Source: Pseudomonadota bacterium (GTDB taxonomy: Bacteria; Pseudomonadota; Alphaproteobacteria; Rhizobiales; Hyphomicrobiaceae). Taken from it: a stretch of DNA of 64,000 nucleotides. A program made the translations under genes and the position numbers. Where the stretch lies: NCBI GenBank assembly GCA_023412805.1, contig JAEZRM010000090.1, positions 1 to 64,000 of the forward strand, given 5' to 3'. Shown here in pieces: positions 1 through 9,456 of this stretch. Each line of letters opens with the position of its first letter. The stretch's first letter is position 1. The notes under the pieces were generated by a model that worked only from the letters and a program-made list of their open reading frames with translations, was not told the DNA's origin and made no database searches.

Positions 1-136
1 GTGCGTAGCTCAACCCCCCTGCGGGGGCCTTAATCGCCCGCCGCTTTCATGTCTGCCTCATGTCTGCCCCTTGGGATCGCGGCCCGGGCAGACGCATTCC
101 AACACTCAATCCGCGTATCGAGAGGAAACACTACCG
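1..136. other. Leader region before the first gene
   Basis: No coding region is supported here. There is a short C-run/G-run inverted repeat at about 15-28 that could be the end of a transcript entering from the left, and a direct repeat CATGTCTGCC near 48-67. The ribosome binding site AGAGGAAA at about 120-127 serves the next gene. Confidence 0.4.
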
Positions 137-2233
137 ATGTCGTTCGAGCGCCTGTTCGATCCCAATGCCATTGCCATCATCGGCGCTTCGAGCGACCTCA
201 CGCGCATCAGCGGCCAGCCGATTGTCGCACTCAAGGGCGCGGGCTTCAAAAAGCCCATCCATCTGGTCAATCCCAAGTACACCGAGTTGCATGGTCTGAC
301 GTGCTATCCGAGCGCGGCCGCCATCGGATCGCCCGTCGATCTGGCGCTCATCGCGGTGCCGGCCAAGGGTGTCGCCGATGCGATTCGCGATTGCGGAAAG
401 GCCAGCATTCCTTTTGCGATCGTGCTCACGGCAGGCTTCCGCGAAGGTGGTCCCGAAGGCCGAAAGCTCGAGGATGATCTGCTGCGCGCGGCGCGCGAGA
501 GCAACGTGCGCGTGATCGGACCGAACTGCCAGGGCGCGCTTTCCGTGCCGTCGCGCATGTGGTGCGTGTTCGGCAGTGTCAGCCAGGAGACGCAGCTTCG
601 CGAGGGGCCGGTCTCCTGCGCCTTCCAGTCCGGCGGTTTTGGCTATGCCGTCGTGAACATGGCCGAGGCGCAGGGTCTCGGCTTCCGCCATGTCGTCTCG
701 ACCGGCAACGAGACCGACATCACCATGCCGGAGCTCATGGGCGAATTTCTCGACGATCCCGGCACGAAGCTCGCGTTCGCGTACATGGAAGGCACGCCAA
801 ACGCGCGAAGCATGCTCGACCTCGGCCGCAAGTCGCTGGAGACGGGCAAGCCTGTCTTCATCTGGAAAGGCGCGCAAACCGAGAGCGGCACCAAAGCCGC
901 CGCCTCGCACACCGCCAACATGACGGGCAATTACGATCTCTATCGCGCGGCCTTCCGCCAGTCAGGTCTCATCGAGGTACAGGACGTCGAGGAGATCGTC
1001 GACGTTGCCAAACTCGCGCTGCAGGGCCGCCTGCCGAAGGGTCGCAATATCGGCGTGCTCTCGATTTCCGGCGGCTCCGGTATCGTGTTTGCCGATCGCG
1101 CCGTGAAGGATGGATTGGCATTGCCGAGTTTCTCGCAGCGCTCGGTTGACGCGCTCAAGGCCATTATTCCGAGCTTCGGCGCGGCGGACAATCCGGCGGA
1201 TACGACGGCCGGCGTGTTCAATGATCCCGGTCTCTTCACGAAAGCACTCGACATCATTCTCGAAGATCCGGCCATCGATCAGCTTTCGATCTTGCTCGCT
1301 TCGGCTGGTGGCAAGGCCGTCGCACTCGCGGCAGAATCCATCGTCGCAGCCGCCGCCAAGACCGACAAGCCCGTGCACGTCGCGTGGTCGGGCCGTCGCG
1401 ACAAGTCCGAGGAAGCCTGGCAGATGTTCCACGACGCCGGCATCCCGCACATGGCATCGCCGATCCGCCTCGCGCACGCGGCCGCCGTGCTCGCGCGCTA
1501 TGCCGAGGATCGTCGCCGATTGTTGCCGCGTGTCACGCCGACTGTCGAGACGCCAGCCGGCGTGGAATTGCCGAGCGGATCGGTCACGCTCTCCGAGATT
1601 GAGAGCAAAGCCGTTCTCTCGCGCTTCGGCGTTTCGACCACGCGCGAGGTCGTCGTGCCGCCGAATGGCGACTTCGCCCGCTTGACCGCGAGCCTGACAG
1701 GTCCCTTCGCCGTCAAGATCGTCTCGCGTGATATCGCGCACAAGACGGAAGCCGGTGGCGTGAAACTCAAGGTCGCCGCCGAGGATCTGCCCAAGGTCGC
1801 AAGCGAGATCATCGCCAGCGCGCAGCGCTACAATCCGGATGCACTCATCGATGGTGTACTCGTCAGCGAAATGGCATCCGGCGTGGAAGCGCTCATCGGC
1901 GTCGTGAACGACGAGAGTTTCGGCCCGACAGTCGCGCTCGGCCTCGGCGGCGTGCTCACCGAAGTGCTCAAAGATGTCACGTTCCGCATCGCGCCCTTCG
2001 ACATCGAGACGGCCCGCGACATGATCGCGGAGCTGCGCGGCGCCAAGCTCTTCGACGGCTATCGCGGTAGTCCGGCGGCTGACAAGGAAGCGCTCGCGGC
2101 CATGCTCGTCGAGGTCTCGCGCATGGCGGCGGCACTCGGCGATCGCGTCAAGGAGATGGACATCAATCCGGTGTTCGTGCGTGCCAAAGGCGAAGGTTGT
2201 GTCGCCGCCGATGCACTCATCGTTCTCAAGTAA
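137..2233 (+). CDS. Acyl-CoA synthetase (NDP-forming), acetate-CoA ligase family
   Basis: This 698-residue protein is a fused ADP-forming acyl-CoA synthetase, which interconverts an acyl-CoA plus ADP and phosphate with the free acid, CoA and ATP. The N-terminal CoA-binding Rossmann domain starts with AIAIIGASSD (residues 11-20). The succinyl-CoA-ligase-like middle part has the likely phosphohistidine at His258 in ASHTANMTG, and a C-terminal ATP-grasp domain (about 480-698) has VKIVSRDIAHKTEAGGV. The ATG at 137 is chosen because AGAGGAAA lies 9 bases upstream and the CoA-binding domain starts at once. The open frame extends further left, but without a better start. The SDR gene follows 17 bp later, so the two are probably co-transcribed. 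The substrate acid is not predictable. Confidence 0.88.
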   Translation: MSFERLFDPNAIAIIGASSDLTRISGQPIVALKGAGFKKPIHLVNPKYTELHGLTCYPSAAAIGSPVDLALIAVPAKGVADAIRDCGKASIPFAIVLTAGFREGGPEGRKLEDDLLRAARESNVRVIGPNCQGALSVPSRMWCVFGSVSQETQLREGPVSCAFQSGGFGYAVVNMAEAQGLGFRHVVSTGNETDITMPELMGEFLDDPGTKLAFAYMEGTPNARSMLDLGRKSLETGKPVFIWKGAQTESGTKAAASHTANMTGNYDLYRAAFRQSGLIEVQDVEEIVDVAKLALQGRLPKGRNIGVLSISGGSGIVFADRAVKDGLALPSFSQRSVDALKAIIPSFGAADNPADTTAGVFNDPGLFTKALDIILEDPAIDQLSILLASAGGKAVALAAESIVAAAAKTDKPVHVAWSGRRDKSEEAWQMFHDAGIPHMASPIRLAHAAAVLARYAEDRRRLLPRVTPTVETPAGVELPSGSVTLSEIESKAVLSRFGVSTTREVVVPPNGDFARLTASLTGPFAVKIVSRDIAHKTEAGGVKLKVAAEDLPKVASEIIASAQRYNPDALIDGVLVSEMASGVEALIGVVNDESFGPTVALGLGGVLTEVLKDVTFRIAPFDIETARDMIAELRGAKLFDGYRGSPAADKEALAAMLVEVSRMAAALGDRVKEMDINPVFVRAKGEGCVAADALIVLK

Positions 2234-2250
2234 GAAGCGGGAGAAACGCC

Positions 2251-3003
2251 ATGGATCTGGGCATTTCCGGCAAGACAGCCATCGTCACGGGCGCCAGCAT
2301 GGGCATCGGACGCGGTATCGCAAAGGCGCTCGCGGCAGAGGGCGTGCGTCTCGCGCTCGTCGCTCGGCGCATCAATCTTCTCGAGGAAGTTTCAGGCGAG
2401 ATCACGGCGGCGGGCAGCGCTGCGCCACTCCTCATCCAGCAGGACATCCTGGCCGAGGATGCGCCGGACAGGATCGCAACGCGCGCGCTGGCGGAGTTCG
2501 GCGCAGTGGATATCCTGATCAACAACGCGGGCGGCAGCCGCCACTTCGGCAAGGACGCCGCCGAAGAGCAATGGACCGAGGCGCTGACGCTCAACTTCAC
2601 GCGTCAGCGTCAACTCGCACACCGCTTGCTCGACCAGATGATCGCTAACAAGTGGGGCCGCATCGTCAATATCACCGGCAAGTCCGAGCCCGATGGCGTG
2701 AATGGCGCATTTGCCGCGAAGGCCGCCATGCACGCTTGGTCAAAGGGGCTTTCGCGCGAGGTCGGCAAGGCCGGCATCACCGTGAACTGCATTCCGCCCG
2801 GCCGCATCATGAGCGAGCAGATCCGTCGCAACTACACGCCCGAATATCGCCAGTGGCAGGCGGACAACGAGATCCCCGTTGGCCGCTATGGCGAGCCCGA
2901 GGACATCGCGAACCTCGTCACCTTCCTCGTCTCGCCGCGCGCGTCGTACATTACCGGCGCCGTGATCCCCGTCGATGGTGGCTTGCGGCGCTATCAGTTC
3001 TGA
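2251..3003 (+). CDS. SDR family oxidoreductase lacking the usual catalytic tyrosine
   Basis: This 250-residue protein has the short-chain dehydrogenase Rossmann fold: the cofactor motif TGASMGIG at 13-20, NNAG at 91-94 and a C-terminal GAVIPVDGG. The usual YxxxK catalytic pair is altered: Lys157 is present, but the position four residues before it is Ala153, followed by Phe154. Related SDRs with an AAK or PAK pattern and the following HAWSKGLSRE are known, so this is likely a subfamily trait. It starts 17 bp after the acyl-CoA synthetase, with GCGGGAGAAACGCC before the ATG, and is probably in the same operon. The reaction is unknown, and it may not be a normal dehydrogenase. Confidence 0.85.
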   Translation: MDLGISGKTAIVTGASMGIGRGIAKALAAEGVRLALVARRINLLEEVSGEITAAGSAAPLLIQQDILAEDAPDRIATRALAEFGAVDILINNAGGSRHFGKDAAEEQWTEALTLNFTRQRQLAHRLLDQMIANKWGRIVNITGKSEPDGVNGAFAAKAAMHAWSKGLSREVGKAGITVNCIPPGRIMSEQIRRNYTPEYRQWQADNEIPVGRYGEPEDIANLVTFLVSPRASYITGAVIPVDGGLRRYQF

Positions 3004-3009
3004 GCCGCC

Positions 3010-3819
3010 TCAAAACGGATCCTTTGGGTCGAACTTCGGCCGCCGCTTCTCCATGAGCGCGGTCATGCCCTCCTTCGCTTCGGGACCGGAGAAGCCCATG
3101 AACTCCATGGCGAGCGAGGCATCGAACGTCGGTCCCGCCATGCGCAGCCAGTTGTTGAGTGCGTGCTTCGTCCAGCGCACTGCACCCGGCGGCATCGCAA
3201 CAAGACGCTCGGCAACACCAAGCGCCGTTTCAACGACCTTGTCGTCATCCGCAACGAGCGACACGAGCCCAATGCGCTCCGCTTCCTCACCCGTCAGCGG
3301 ATCGTTCAGCAGGAGATAGTACTTCGCCTTGGCCATGCCGACGAGCAGCGGCCAGATGATCGCTGCGTGATCGCCCGCCGCGACGCCGAGACGCGCATGA
3401 CCGTCGATGATGCGCGCCTTGCGCCCCGCCACCGTCACATCCGACAGCATGGCCGCGGCGAGCCCGGCGCCGACGCAAGGCCCCTCGATGGCCGCGACGA
3501 CCGGCTTCATGCAGTTGATCACGTTGTAGACGAGATCGCTCGCCTCGCGCCAAACGCGCGTGCGCACTTCCCAGCTCTCATGCATGTCCTTGATCATGGA
3601 GAGATCGCCGCCCGCCGAGAACACGCCGCCCTCGCCGCGCAGGAGCGCGACGGACGTCTCAGGATCGCGATCGATATCGCGCCACACTTCCGCGATCTCG
3701 CGATGGCCGTCCGCATCCAGCGCATTGAGCTTGCCTGGATTGGACATGATCACCTCCAGCACGCGCGGGCGCGGGCGGGCGAATTTCAAGGCCTTGTAGT
3801 GGGCATAGCGCTCTGTCAT
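3010..3819 (-). CDS. Enoyl-CoA hydratase/isomerase (crotonase) family protein
   Basis: This 269-residue protein belongs to the crotonase superfamily, which acts on acyl-CoA thioesters. The oxyanion-hole segments are visible as FSAGGDLSMIKDM and IEGPCVGAGLAAAMLSD. The two glutamates that act in true enoyl-CoA hydratases appear to be absent: the first position aligns with Ala in GAGLAAAM, the second with His in the IIDGHARLG segment, followed by GVAAGDHA. It may therefore be an isomerase, hydrolase or decarboxylase of the superfamily. The ATG at 3819 is chosen because the fold starts there; the open frame reaches 3879. It converges with the SDR gene (6-bp gap), and the three genes form an acyl-CoA island. 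Confidence 0.85.
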   Translation of the reverse strand: MTERYAHYKALKFARPRPRVLEVIMSNPGKLNALDADGHREIAEVWRDIDRDPETSVALLRGEGGVFSAGGDLSMIKDMHESWEVRTRVWREASDLVYNVINCMKPVVAAIEGPCVGAGLAAAMLSDVTVAGRKARIIDGHARLGVAAGDHAAIIWPLLVGMAKAKYYLLLNDPLTGEEAERIGLVSLVADDDKVVETALGVAERLVAMPPGAVRWTKHALNNWLRMAGPTFDASLAMEFMGFSGPEAKEGMTALMEKRRPKFDPKDPF

Positions 3820-3996
3820 GGCGTTCCTCGGATGTATTTTTCTCCACTCACCTCTAGGCGCGAGGCGGATCGTGCGCAATATCTCGCGGTTCCGAGACCA
3901 CCTGCGGCACCCCGCGCGCGAAATCCGTTTGGCCGGGTCATGAGAAGGCCCCAGAATAGGCCCAACTCATACCCGTGCCCAGCAACGGACCCTGTC
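3820..3996. promoter_or_regulatory. Divergent promoter region, crotonase and pepN
   Basis: This 177-bp gap separates two genes read away from each other, so it must carry both promoters. No clear sigma-70 boxes or operator palindromes stand out. A translated frame runs through it on the plus strand, but it contains no domain. Confidence 0.4.
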
Positions 3997-6639
3997 ATGA
4001 AGCTTGAAAAGCCGCAGCCCATCCTGCTCAAGAATTACACGCCCCCGCCCTATCTGATCGATACGGTCAGCCTCGACGTGGCACTGCACCCGACGCGCAC
4101 GCGCGTCAGTGCAGAGTTGAGTCTGCGGCCCAATCCCGCAGCGCGCAAAGCGGGCGGCGCACTCGTACTCGATGGCGAAGTGCTGGAACTCGGCTCGATC
4201 GCGCTCGACGGCAAACCGCTCAATGCCAAGGCTTACAAGATCACGCCGACCTCCCTCAGCATTGCGCGCGTCCCCGACAAGCCCTTCACGCTCGCCATCG
4301 AGACCTTCTGCAATCCGGAAGCGAACACGGCGCTGAGCGGTCTCTATCGCTCGCGTCAGATCTACTGCACGCAGTGCGAGGCCGAGGGATTTCGCCGCAT
4401 TACCTACTATCTCGACCGGCCGGACGTGCTTGCGACCTACACAACGCGCATCGAAGCCGATCGTGATGTTCCTGTCCTGCTCTCGAACGGCAATCTCGTG
4501 GAGAAAGGCAAGCTCGCCGGCGCTCGCCACTTCGCCATCTGGCACGACCCGCACCCCAAACCCGCCTATCTCTTCGCGCTCGTTGGCGGCAAGCTCGCCG
4601 CGCACAAGGACACCTTCAAGACCATGTCCGGCCGCAAGGTCGATCTCGCCATCTATGTCGAGCCCGGCAAGGAGGATCGCTGCGCCTGGGCCATGGACGC
4701 GCTCAAGCGCTCCATGATCTGGGACGAGCAGCGCTTCGGCCTCGAGTACGATCTCGATGTGTTCAACATCGTCGCCGTGTCCGATTTCAACATGGGCGCC
4801 ATGGAGAACAAGGGCCTCAACATCTTCAACGACCGCCTCGTGCTCGCCAAGCCTGAGACGACGACCGACGGCGCCTATGCCGATATCGAGCGCGTGATCG
4901 CACACGAATACTTTCACAACTGGACGGGCAACCGCATTACCTGCCGCGACTGGTTCCAGCTCTGCTTGAAGGAAGGCCTGACGGTCTATCGCGACCAGGA
5001 ATTCTCCGCCGACACGCGCTCGCGCACCGTGCAGCGCATTCATGACGTGCGTCAGCTCAAGGCGCGCCAGTTTCCCGAGGATGCGGGACCGCTCGCGCAT
5101 CCCGTGCGCCCGGCGAGCTACATCGAGATCAACAACTTCTATACGGCAACCGTTTACGAGAAAGGCGCCGAGCTCTGCCGCATGATCGCAACGCTGCTGG
5201 GACAGGACAAATTCCGCGAGGGCATGGATCTCTACTTCGAGCGCCACGACGGGGAGGCTGCGACCGTCGACCAATTCCTTCAATGCTTCGCGGATGTAAG
5301 CGGCCGCAATCTCGACCAGTTCATGAACTGGTACAATCAGCCGGGCACGCCGGAGCTGGTCGCCAGCCTCAAGTATGATGCGCGCGCCAGAACGGCGACA
5401 CTGGAAGTGGAGCAGGTGCACACGCCCTCGCCCGGCGCGGCGAAGAAGAAGCCGGTTCTGCTACCGCTCAAGATCGGCCTTCTCGGTGCCAACGGCAACG
5501 AACTTCCACTCAGGCTGGCGAATGGCAACGACGTGCCCGACGGCGTGCTCGAAATGAGCAAGCGCACCGAGCGTTGGACATTCCAGGACATTCCATCGAA
5601 GCCGACGGCGTCGCTGCTGCGTGAGTTCTCGGCACCGGTAAACCTCACGATCAGCCACAACGAGCGTCAGCTCGAATTCCTGATGACGCACGACACAGAC
5701 GGCTTCAATCGCTGGCAGGCGTCGCAGGACTATGCCATGCGGCTCCTCGTCGGTGCCGTGAAGACCTTGCGCAAGGGTGAGCGGCCCTCGAAGCCCAGCG
5801 CCTACTGCGCCGCGCTGGCGGCCGTACTCGCGGACGAGAGCTTGGAACCAGCCTATGTCGCGCAAGTGCTCGCGGTGCCGAGCGAGAGCGATATTGCCCG
5901 CGTGCTCGCGCGCGATGTCGATCCGACGCTCGTGCATCGCGCGCGACGCTGGTTGCGCAAAGCGATCGGTACCGAGCTTGGCGCCCACCTCGTCGAGATC
6001 TACGATGCGAACGACAACGGGCGGCGCTATTCGCCGGATGCCAAGAGTGCCGGCATTCGCGCGCTTCGTCTCGGGGCGCTCAGCCTGCTGGCCGCGCGCG
6101 GCCAAGCCGCCGATATCTCGCGCGTCACGCGACACTTCAACGAAGCGCGCAACGCGACTGACGAGATCGGCGCGCTCGCGATCCTCGCGACCTTGAGCGC
6201 GCCCGAACGCGCCAAGGCGTTCGATCGCTTCTTCGCGCGCTGGAAGGATGACCATCTCGTCATTGCGAGCTGGTTCGGTCTGCAGGCAGCGTCCCCACTC
6301 GCCTCGACACTGCGCACGGTGAAGCAACTCACCACGCATCCGCTCTTCTCCATGCGCACGCCGAACAATGTCTACGCGCTCATCGGCACGTTTGCCGGCG
6401 GCAACCCGCTGCAGTTCAACCGGCCCGATGGTCTTGGCTATGCTTTCGTTGCCGATCGCGTTGTTGAACTTGACAAGATCAACCCGCAGGTGGCTGCACG
6501 CATGCTCGGCGCTTTCCGAAGCTGGCGTGCACTCGAAAGTGGGAGAAAACGCCTCGCGTTGCGCGCTCTGGAGAAGATTGCATCTACGCCGGGCCTATCG
6601 AATGATGTCCATGAGATCGTCTCCAAAATGCTCGAGTAA
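3997..6639 (+). CDS. pepN: Aminopeptidase N (M1 family)
   Basis: This cytoplasmic zinc aminopeptidase of 880 residues removes N-terminal amino acids from peptides. The exopeptidase motif GAMEN is at 267-271. The zinc motif HEYFH is at 303-307, with the third ligand Glu326 in LKEGLTVYRDQEF. The surrounding NWTGNRITCRDWFQLCLKEG closely matches the E. coli PepN subgroup, and the length fits that subgroup (about 870-890). The ATG at 3997 is chosen because homology begins there; the open frame continues upstream to 3163, over the crotonase gene in antisense, and that part is not believable as protein. The C-terminal helical domain is complete. Confidence 0.95.
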   Translation: MKLEKPQPILLKNYTPPPYLIDTVSLDVALHPTRTRVSAELSLRPNPAARKAGGALVLDGEVLELGSIALDGKPLNAKAYKITPTSLSIARVPDKPFTLAIETFCNPEANTALSGLYRSRQIYCTQCEAEGFRRITYYLDRPDVLATYTTRIEADRDVPVLLSNGNLVEKGKLAGARHFAIWHDPHPKPAYLFALVGGKLAAHKDTFKTMSGRKVDLAIYVEPGKEDRCAWAMDALKRSMIWDEQRFGLEYDLDVFNIVAVSDFNMGAMENKGLNIFNDRLVLAKPETTTDGAYADIERVIAHEYFHNWTGNRITCRDWFQLCLKEGLTVYRDQEFSADTRSRTVQRIHDVRQLKARQFPEDAGPLAHPVRPASYIEINNFYTATVYEKGAELCRMIATLLGQDKFREGMDLYFERHDGEAATVDQFLQCFADVSGRNLDQFMNWYNQPGTPELVASLKYDARARTATLEVEQVHTPSPGAAKKKPVLLPLKIGLLGANGNELPLRLANGNDVPDGVLEMSKRTERWTFQDIPSKPTASLLREFSAPVNLTISHNERQLEFLMTHDTDGFNRWQASQDYAMRLLVGAVKTLRKGERPSKPSAYCAALAAVLADESLEPAYVAQVLAVPSESDIARVLARDVDPTLVHRARRWLRKAIGTELGAHLVEIYDANDNGRRYSPDAKSAGIRALRLGALSLLAARGQAADISRVTRHFNEARNATDEIGALAILATLSAPERAKAFDRFFARWKDDHLVIASWFGLQAASPLASTLRTVKQLTTHPLFSMRTPNNVYALIGTFAGGNPLQFNRPDGLGYAFVADRVVELDKINPQVAARMLGAFRSWRALESGRKRLALRALEKIASTPGLSNDVHEIVSKMLE

Positions 6640-6768
6640 TACTATGAGCACTTCGCCATAGCCTGCGATCTGCAAGTATTACCAAAACATTAAACTCGAC
6701 ATACGGCGAATCGCGCCCCATAATGTCCATGTGATTCGGGCGCTTGGGGGCCCCGGCTCATCGGCGGA

Positions 6769-7848
6769 ATGCGCATGACGGGGGCAATGATGGCGCGGGC
6801 GATTTCACTGGTTCGGCGGGAAGATTTCGCCGAAGCCAAAGTGCTGGTCTCTGATCAGCTCCGGGCCATCCTCCTCCTTGGTCGACATATCGACCTCCGC
6901 CGCATCGTCCTCGACCGGAACCTGCACGCGGCGCTCGCCCTCGGCCACCTCGCCCTCGCGGTCGCCTTCACCATGGCCGTCGGCGACGTCATCGGGCCCT
7001 TCGCCGGTACCGGCATCTGCCTCAGTGCGGCGGCTGTCGCTCTCCTGCTCATGCTGCGCGCTGCCGAGAGCCCCACCCCCGTCGCCCGTCGCCCCCGCGC
7101 CGAAGTCCCGCGCCGCCCGGCTGACGATGTGAGCAGCTTCGCCCGCTCCGGCGCCCTCGGCATCGACGGCGCCCGCCGCGAAGTCTCGGGCCTGCTCGCC
7201 CTGATGAGCCACGAGTTGCGCACACCTCTCAACGCCATCCTCGGCAATGCAGAGGCCATCCGCCACGAGATTCTCGGCCCGCTCGGCACCGCCCCCTACC
7301 GCGACAGCGCGCTCCATATTCTCGAGGGCGGCCAGAACCTGCTGCGCACCAGCGAGGACATGCTGACGCTAACGAGTGCCGTCACTGCTGCCGCCTTCGG
7401 CAGCCACGAGCCCGTGGACCTCGAAAGCACCGTCCGCGACGTCCTACGGCAGGCCGGGACTGAGGCCGCCGCCAAGCACGTGGCCCTGAGCTGGCAGTCC
7501 GCCACGGATCGCGCCGTGTTCTCGGAGGCCTCCGCCCTCCACCATGCGATTACCCGTATTGTCAGCGGAGCCCTGGTCCATGCCGATATGGGTGCCGGTA
7601 TCCACGTCGAGATCGCGTCGTATCGCGGCATCGTCGAGCTGATGGTCACGCTCACGCATGGCGATGCCGATGCCGCAGCGCGCGCCGCCGGCACTGTCGA
7701 TTGCGGTGCCGATCGCGGCCCGGCCGCCGTGCAGATTGCCGTCGCGCGGACGCTCGCGGCACTGCTCGGCACTCATCTGCACACGGCCTACGGCATTGAT
7801 GGCCGCTGGCGCGCCATCCTCGAACTGCCAGCCGCGCCCGCGCAATAA
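6769..7848 (+). CDS. Membrane histidine kinase-like protein with degenerate ATPase domain
   Basis: This 359-residue protein has two predicted membrane helices (about 55-75 and 79-97), a proline- and arginine-rich linker, and a HisKA dimerisation domain with the phospho-acceptor motif SHELRTPLNAILG (His148). The following HATPase region (about 215-355) keeps the fold pattern but lacks the normal N-box asparagine (it reads ITRIVSGALVHAD) and has no GLGL-type G box (it reads GPAAVQIAVARTLAALLG). Autophosphorylation is therefore doubtful. It could be a pseudokinase that works as a partner for other kinases. The start is ATG 6769, with a second ATG two codons later; the ribosome binding site is weak. 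No response regulator gene is adjacent. Confidence 0.75.
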   Translation: MRMTGAMMARAISLVRREDFAEAKVLVSDQLRAILLLGRHIDLRRIVLDRNLHAALALGHLALAVAFTMAVGDVIGPFAGTGICLSAAAVALLLMLRAAESPTPVARRPRAEVPRRPADDVSSFARSGALGIDGARREVSGLLALMSHELRTPLNAILGNAEAIRHEILGPLGTAPYRDSALHILEGGQNLLRTSEDMLTLTSAVTAAAFGSHEPVDLESTVRDVLRQAGTEAAAKHVALSWQSATDRAVFSEASALHHAITRIVSGALVHADMGAGIHVEIASYRGIVELMVTLTHGDADAAARAAGTVDCGADRGPAAVQIAVARTLAALLGTHLHTAYGIDGRWRAILELPAAPAQ

Positions 7849-7870
7849 AGCGCTCTCGCTGCAGGCCTGT

Positions 7871-7888
7871 CCCCCGCGGCCGCGGGGG
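7871..7888. other. Perfect GC palindrome after the kinase gene
   Basis: CCCCCGCGGCCGCGGGGG is a perfect 18-bp palindrome 22 bp after the stop codon. There is no T run behind it, so a rho-independent terminator is possible but not shown. Confidence 0.35.
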
Positions 7889-8074
7889 TTGGCATGGGCG
7901 CATCCGCGCGCTAACCTCGCAGCTGTCCGGACGTGCGCACTGTTGTCCGGTCCGGGCTCTCCCGTTCGGCTGCCACTTTCCACGCTGACCGGTACGCGCA
8001 CTCGCGCACCGACACGACATTCGCGTCCAACGAGATCGATCCGACACACGATCGACCAGGAGATCGACCGAACC

Positions 8075-8572
<498 letters not shown>

Positions 8573-8575
8573 GCG

Positions 8576-9379
8576 ATGGGCATTCCGGCTTTCGACTATG
8601 TCCGCCCCGCCAATCTTGCCGAGGCGCGCAAGGCTTATGAAGCCAGCGGCGACGCGCGCTATATCGCCGGTGGCCAGACACTGCTGCCCGTGATGAAGCA
8701 GCGCCTCGCACAACCGGCCTCGCTCATCGATCTCAGCGCGATTGCCGGCCTCTCGGGAATCAGCGTCGAGGGCAACACGCTGACTGTCGGTGCGATGACC
8801 CGCCATGCGGAAGTTGCGGCATCGCCGGACGTGCGCCGCCTGATCCCCGCGCTCGCGCATCTTGCCGCCCTCATCGGCGATCCGCAGGTGCGCAATCGCG
8901 GCACCATGGGTGGCTCACTCGCCAACAACGACCCCTCGGCCGACTATCCGGCAGCCGTGCTCGGTCTCGGCGCAACCGTCCACACGGACAGCCGCAGCAT
9001 CGTCGCCGATGATTTCTTCGACGGGCTCTTCGCGACATCGCTGGAAGAAGGCGAGATCATACGCGCGATCTCCTTTCCGGTGCCGGAGCGTGCGCAGTAC
9101 GAGAAATTCGCGCATCCAGCGTCGCGCTTCGCCCTCGTCGGCGTGATGGTGAGCAAGGGAACGGAAGGTGTGCGCGTTGCCGCCACTGGCGCCGGCCAGG
9201 GTGGTGTCTTCCGCGTCCCGGAGATGGAAGCGGCACTGGACAAGAGCTTCGCGGTCTCGGCCATTGAAGGCATCACGGTTCCTGCCGAGGACATGATCGC
9301 CGACATGCACGCGCCCGGCGCCTATCGTGCGCAGCTCGTTGGCGTCCTTGCGCGGCGCGCAGTCGCGGCGCTCGCCTAA
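8576..9379 (+). CDS. FAD-binding medium subunit of a CO dehydrogenase/xanthine dehydrogenase-type hydroxylase
   Basis: This 267-residue protein is the flavin subunit (CoxM type). The FAD-contact motifs YIAGGQTLLPVMKQR (near residue 26) and TMGGSLANNDPSADYPAA (near 105) are intact, followed by the usual C-terminal CO-dehydrogenase flavoprotein domain. It is translated 3 bp after the FeS subunit, so both are made from one message. Length is normal (about 260-290). The next gene is an unrelated TPR protein. A large catalytic subunit must come from elsewhere if the enzyme is complete. Confidence 0.92.
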   Translation: MGIPAFDYVRPANLAEARKAYEASGDARYIAGGQTLLPVMKQRLAQPASLIDLSAIAGLSGISVEGNTLTVGAMTRHAEVAASPDVRRLIPALAHLAALIGDPQVRNRGTMGGSLANNDPSADYPAAVLGLGATVHTDSRSIVADDFFDGLFATSLEEGEIIRAISFPVPERAQYEKFAHPASRFALVGVMVSKGTEGVRVAATGAGQGGVFRVPEMEAALDKSFAVSAIEGITVPAEDMIADMHAPGAYRAQLVGVLARRAVAALA

Positions 9380-9456
9380 GGCGAGGGGCTGCCGGACGCA
9401 CCGGATGCTGCTAGGCTGAGCTGCCTCGGCCGGCGAAGCATCAAGGGAGGGAGCCC

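Noticed and set aside
3163..3996. Upstream extension of the pepN frame
   Set aside because: It would overlap the crotonase gene in antisense and adds 278 residues with no homology to the M1 family; ATG 3997 gives the normal N-terminus.
3967..5421. 484-codon open frame on the minus strand across pepN
   Set aside because: It lies antisense to a well-supported M1 aminopeptidase and has no recognisable domain; such frames arise from GC-rich codon use.
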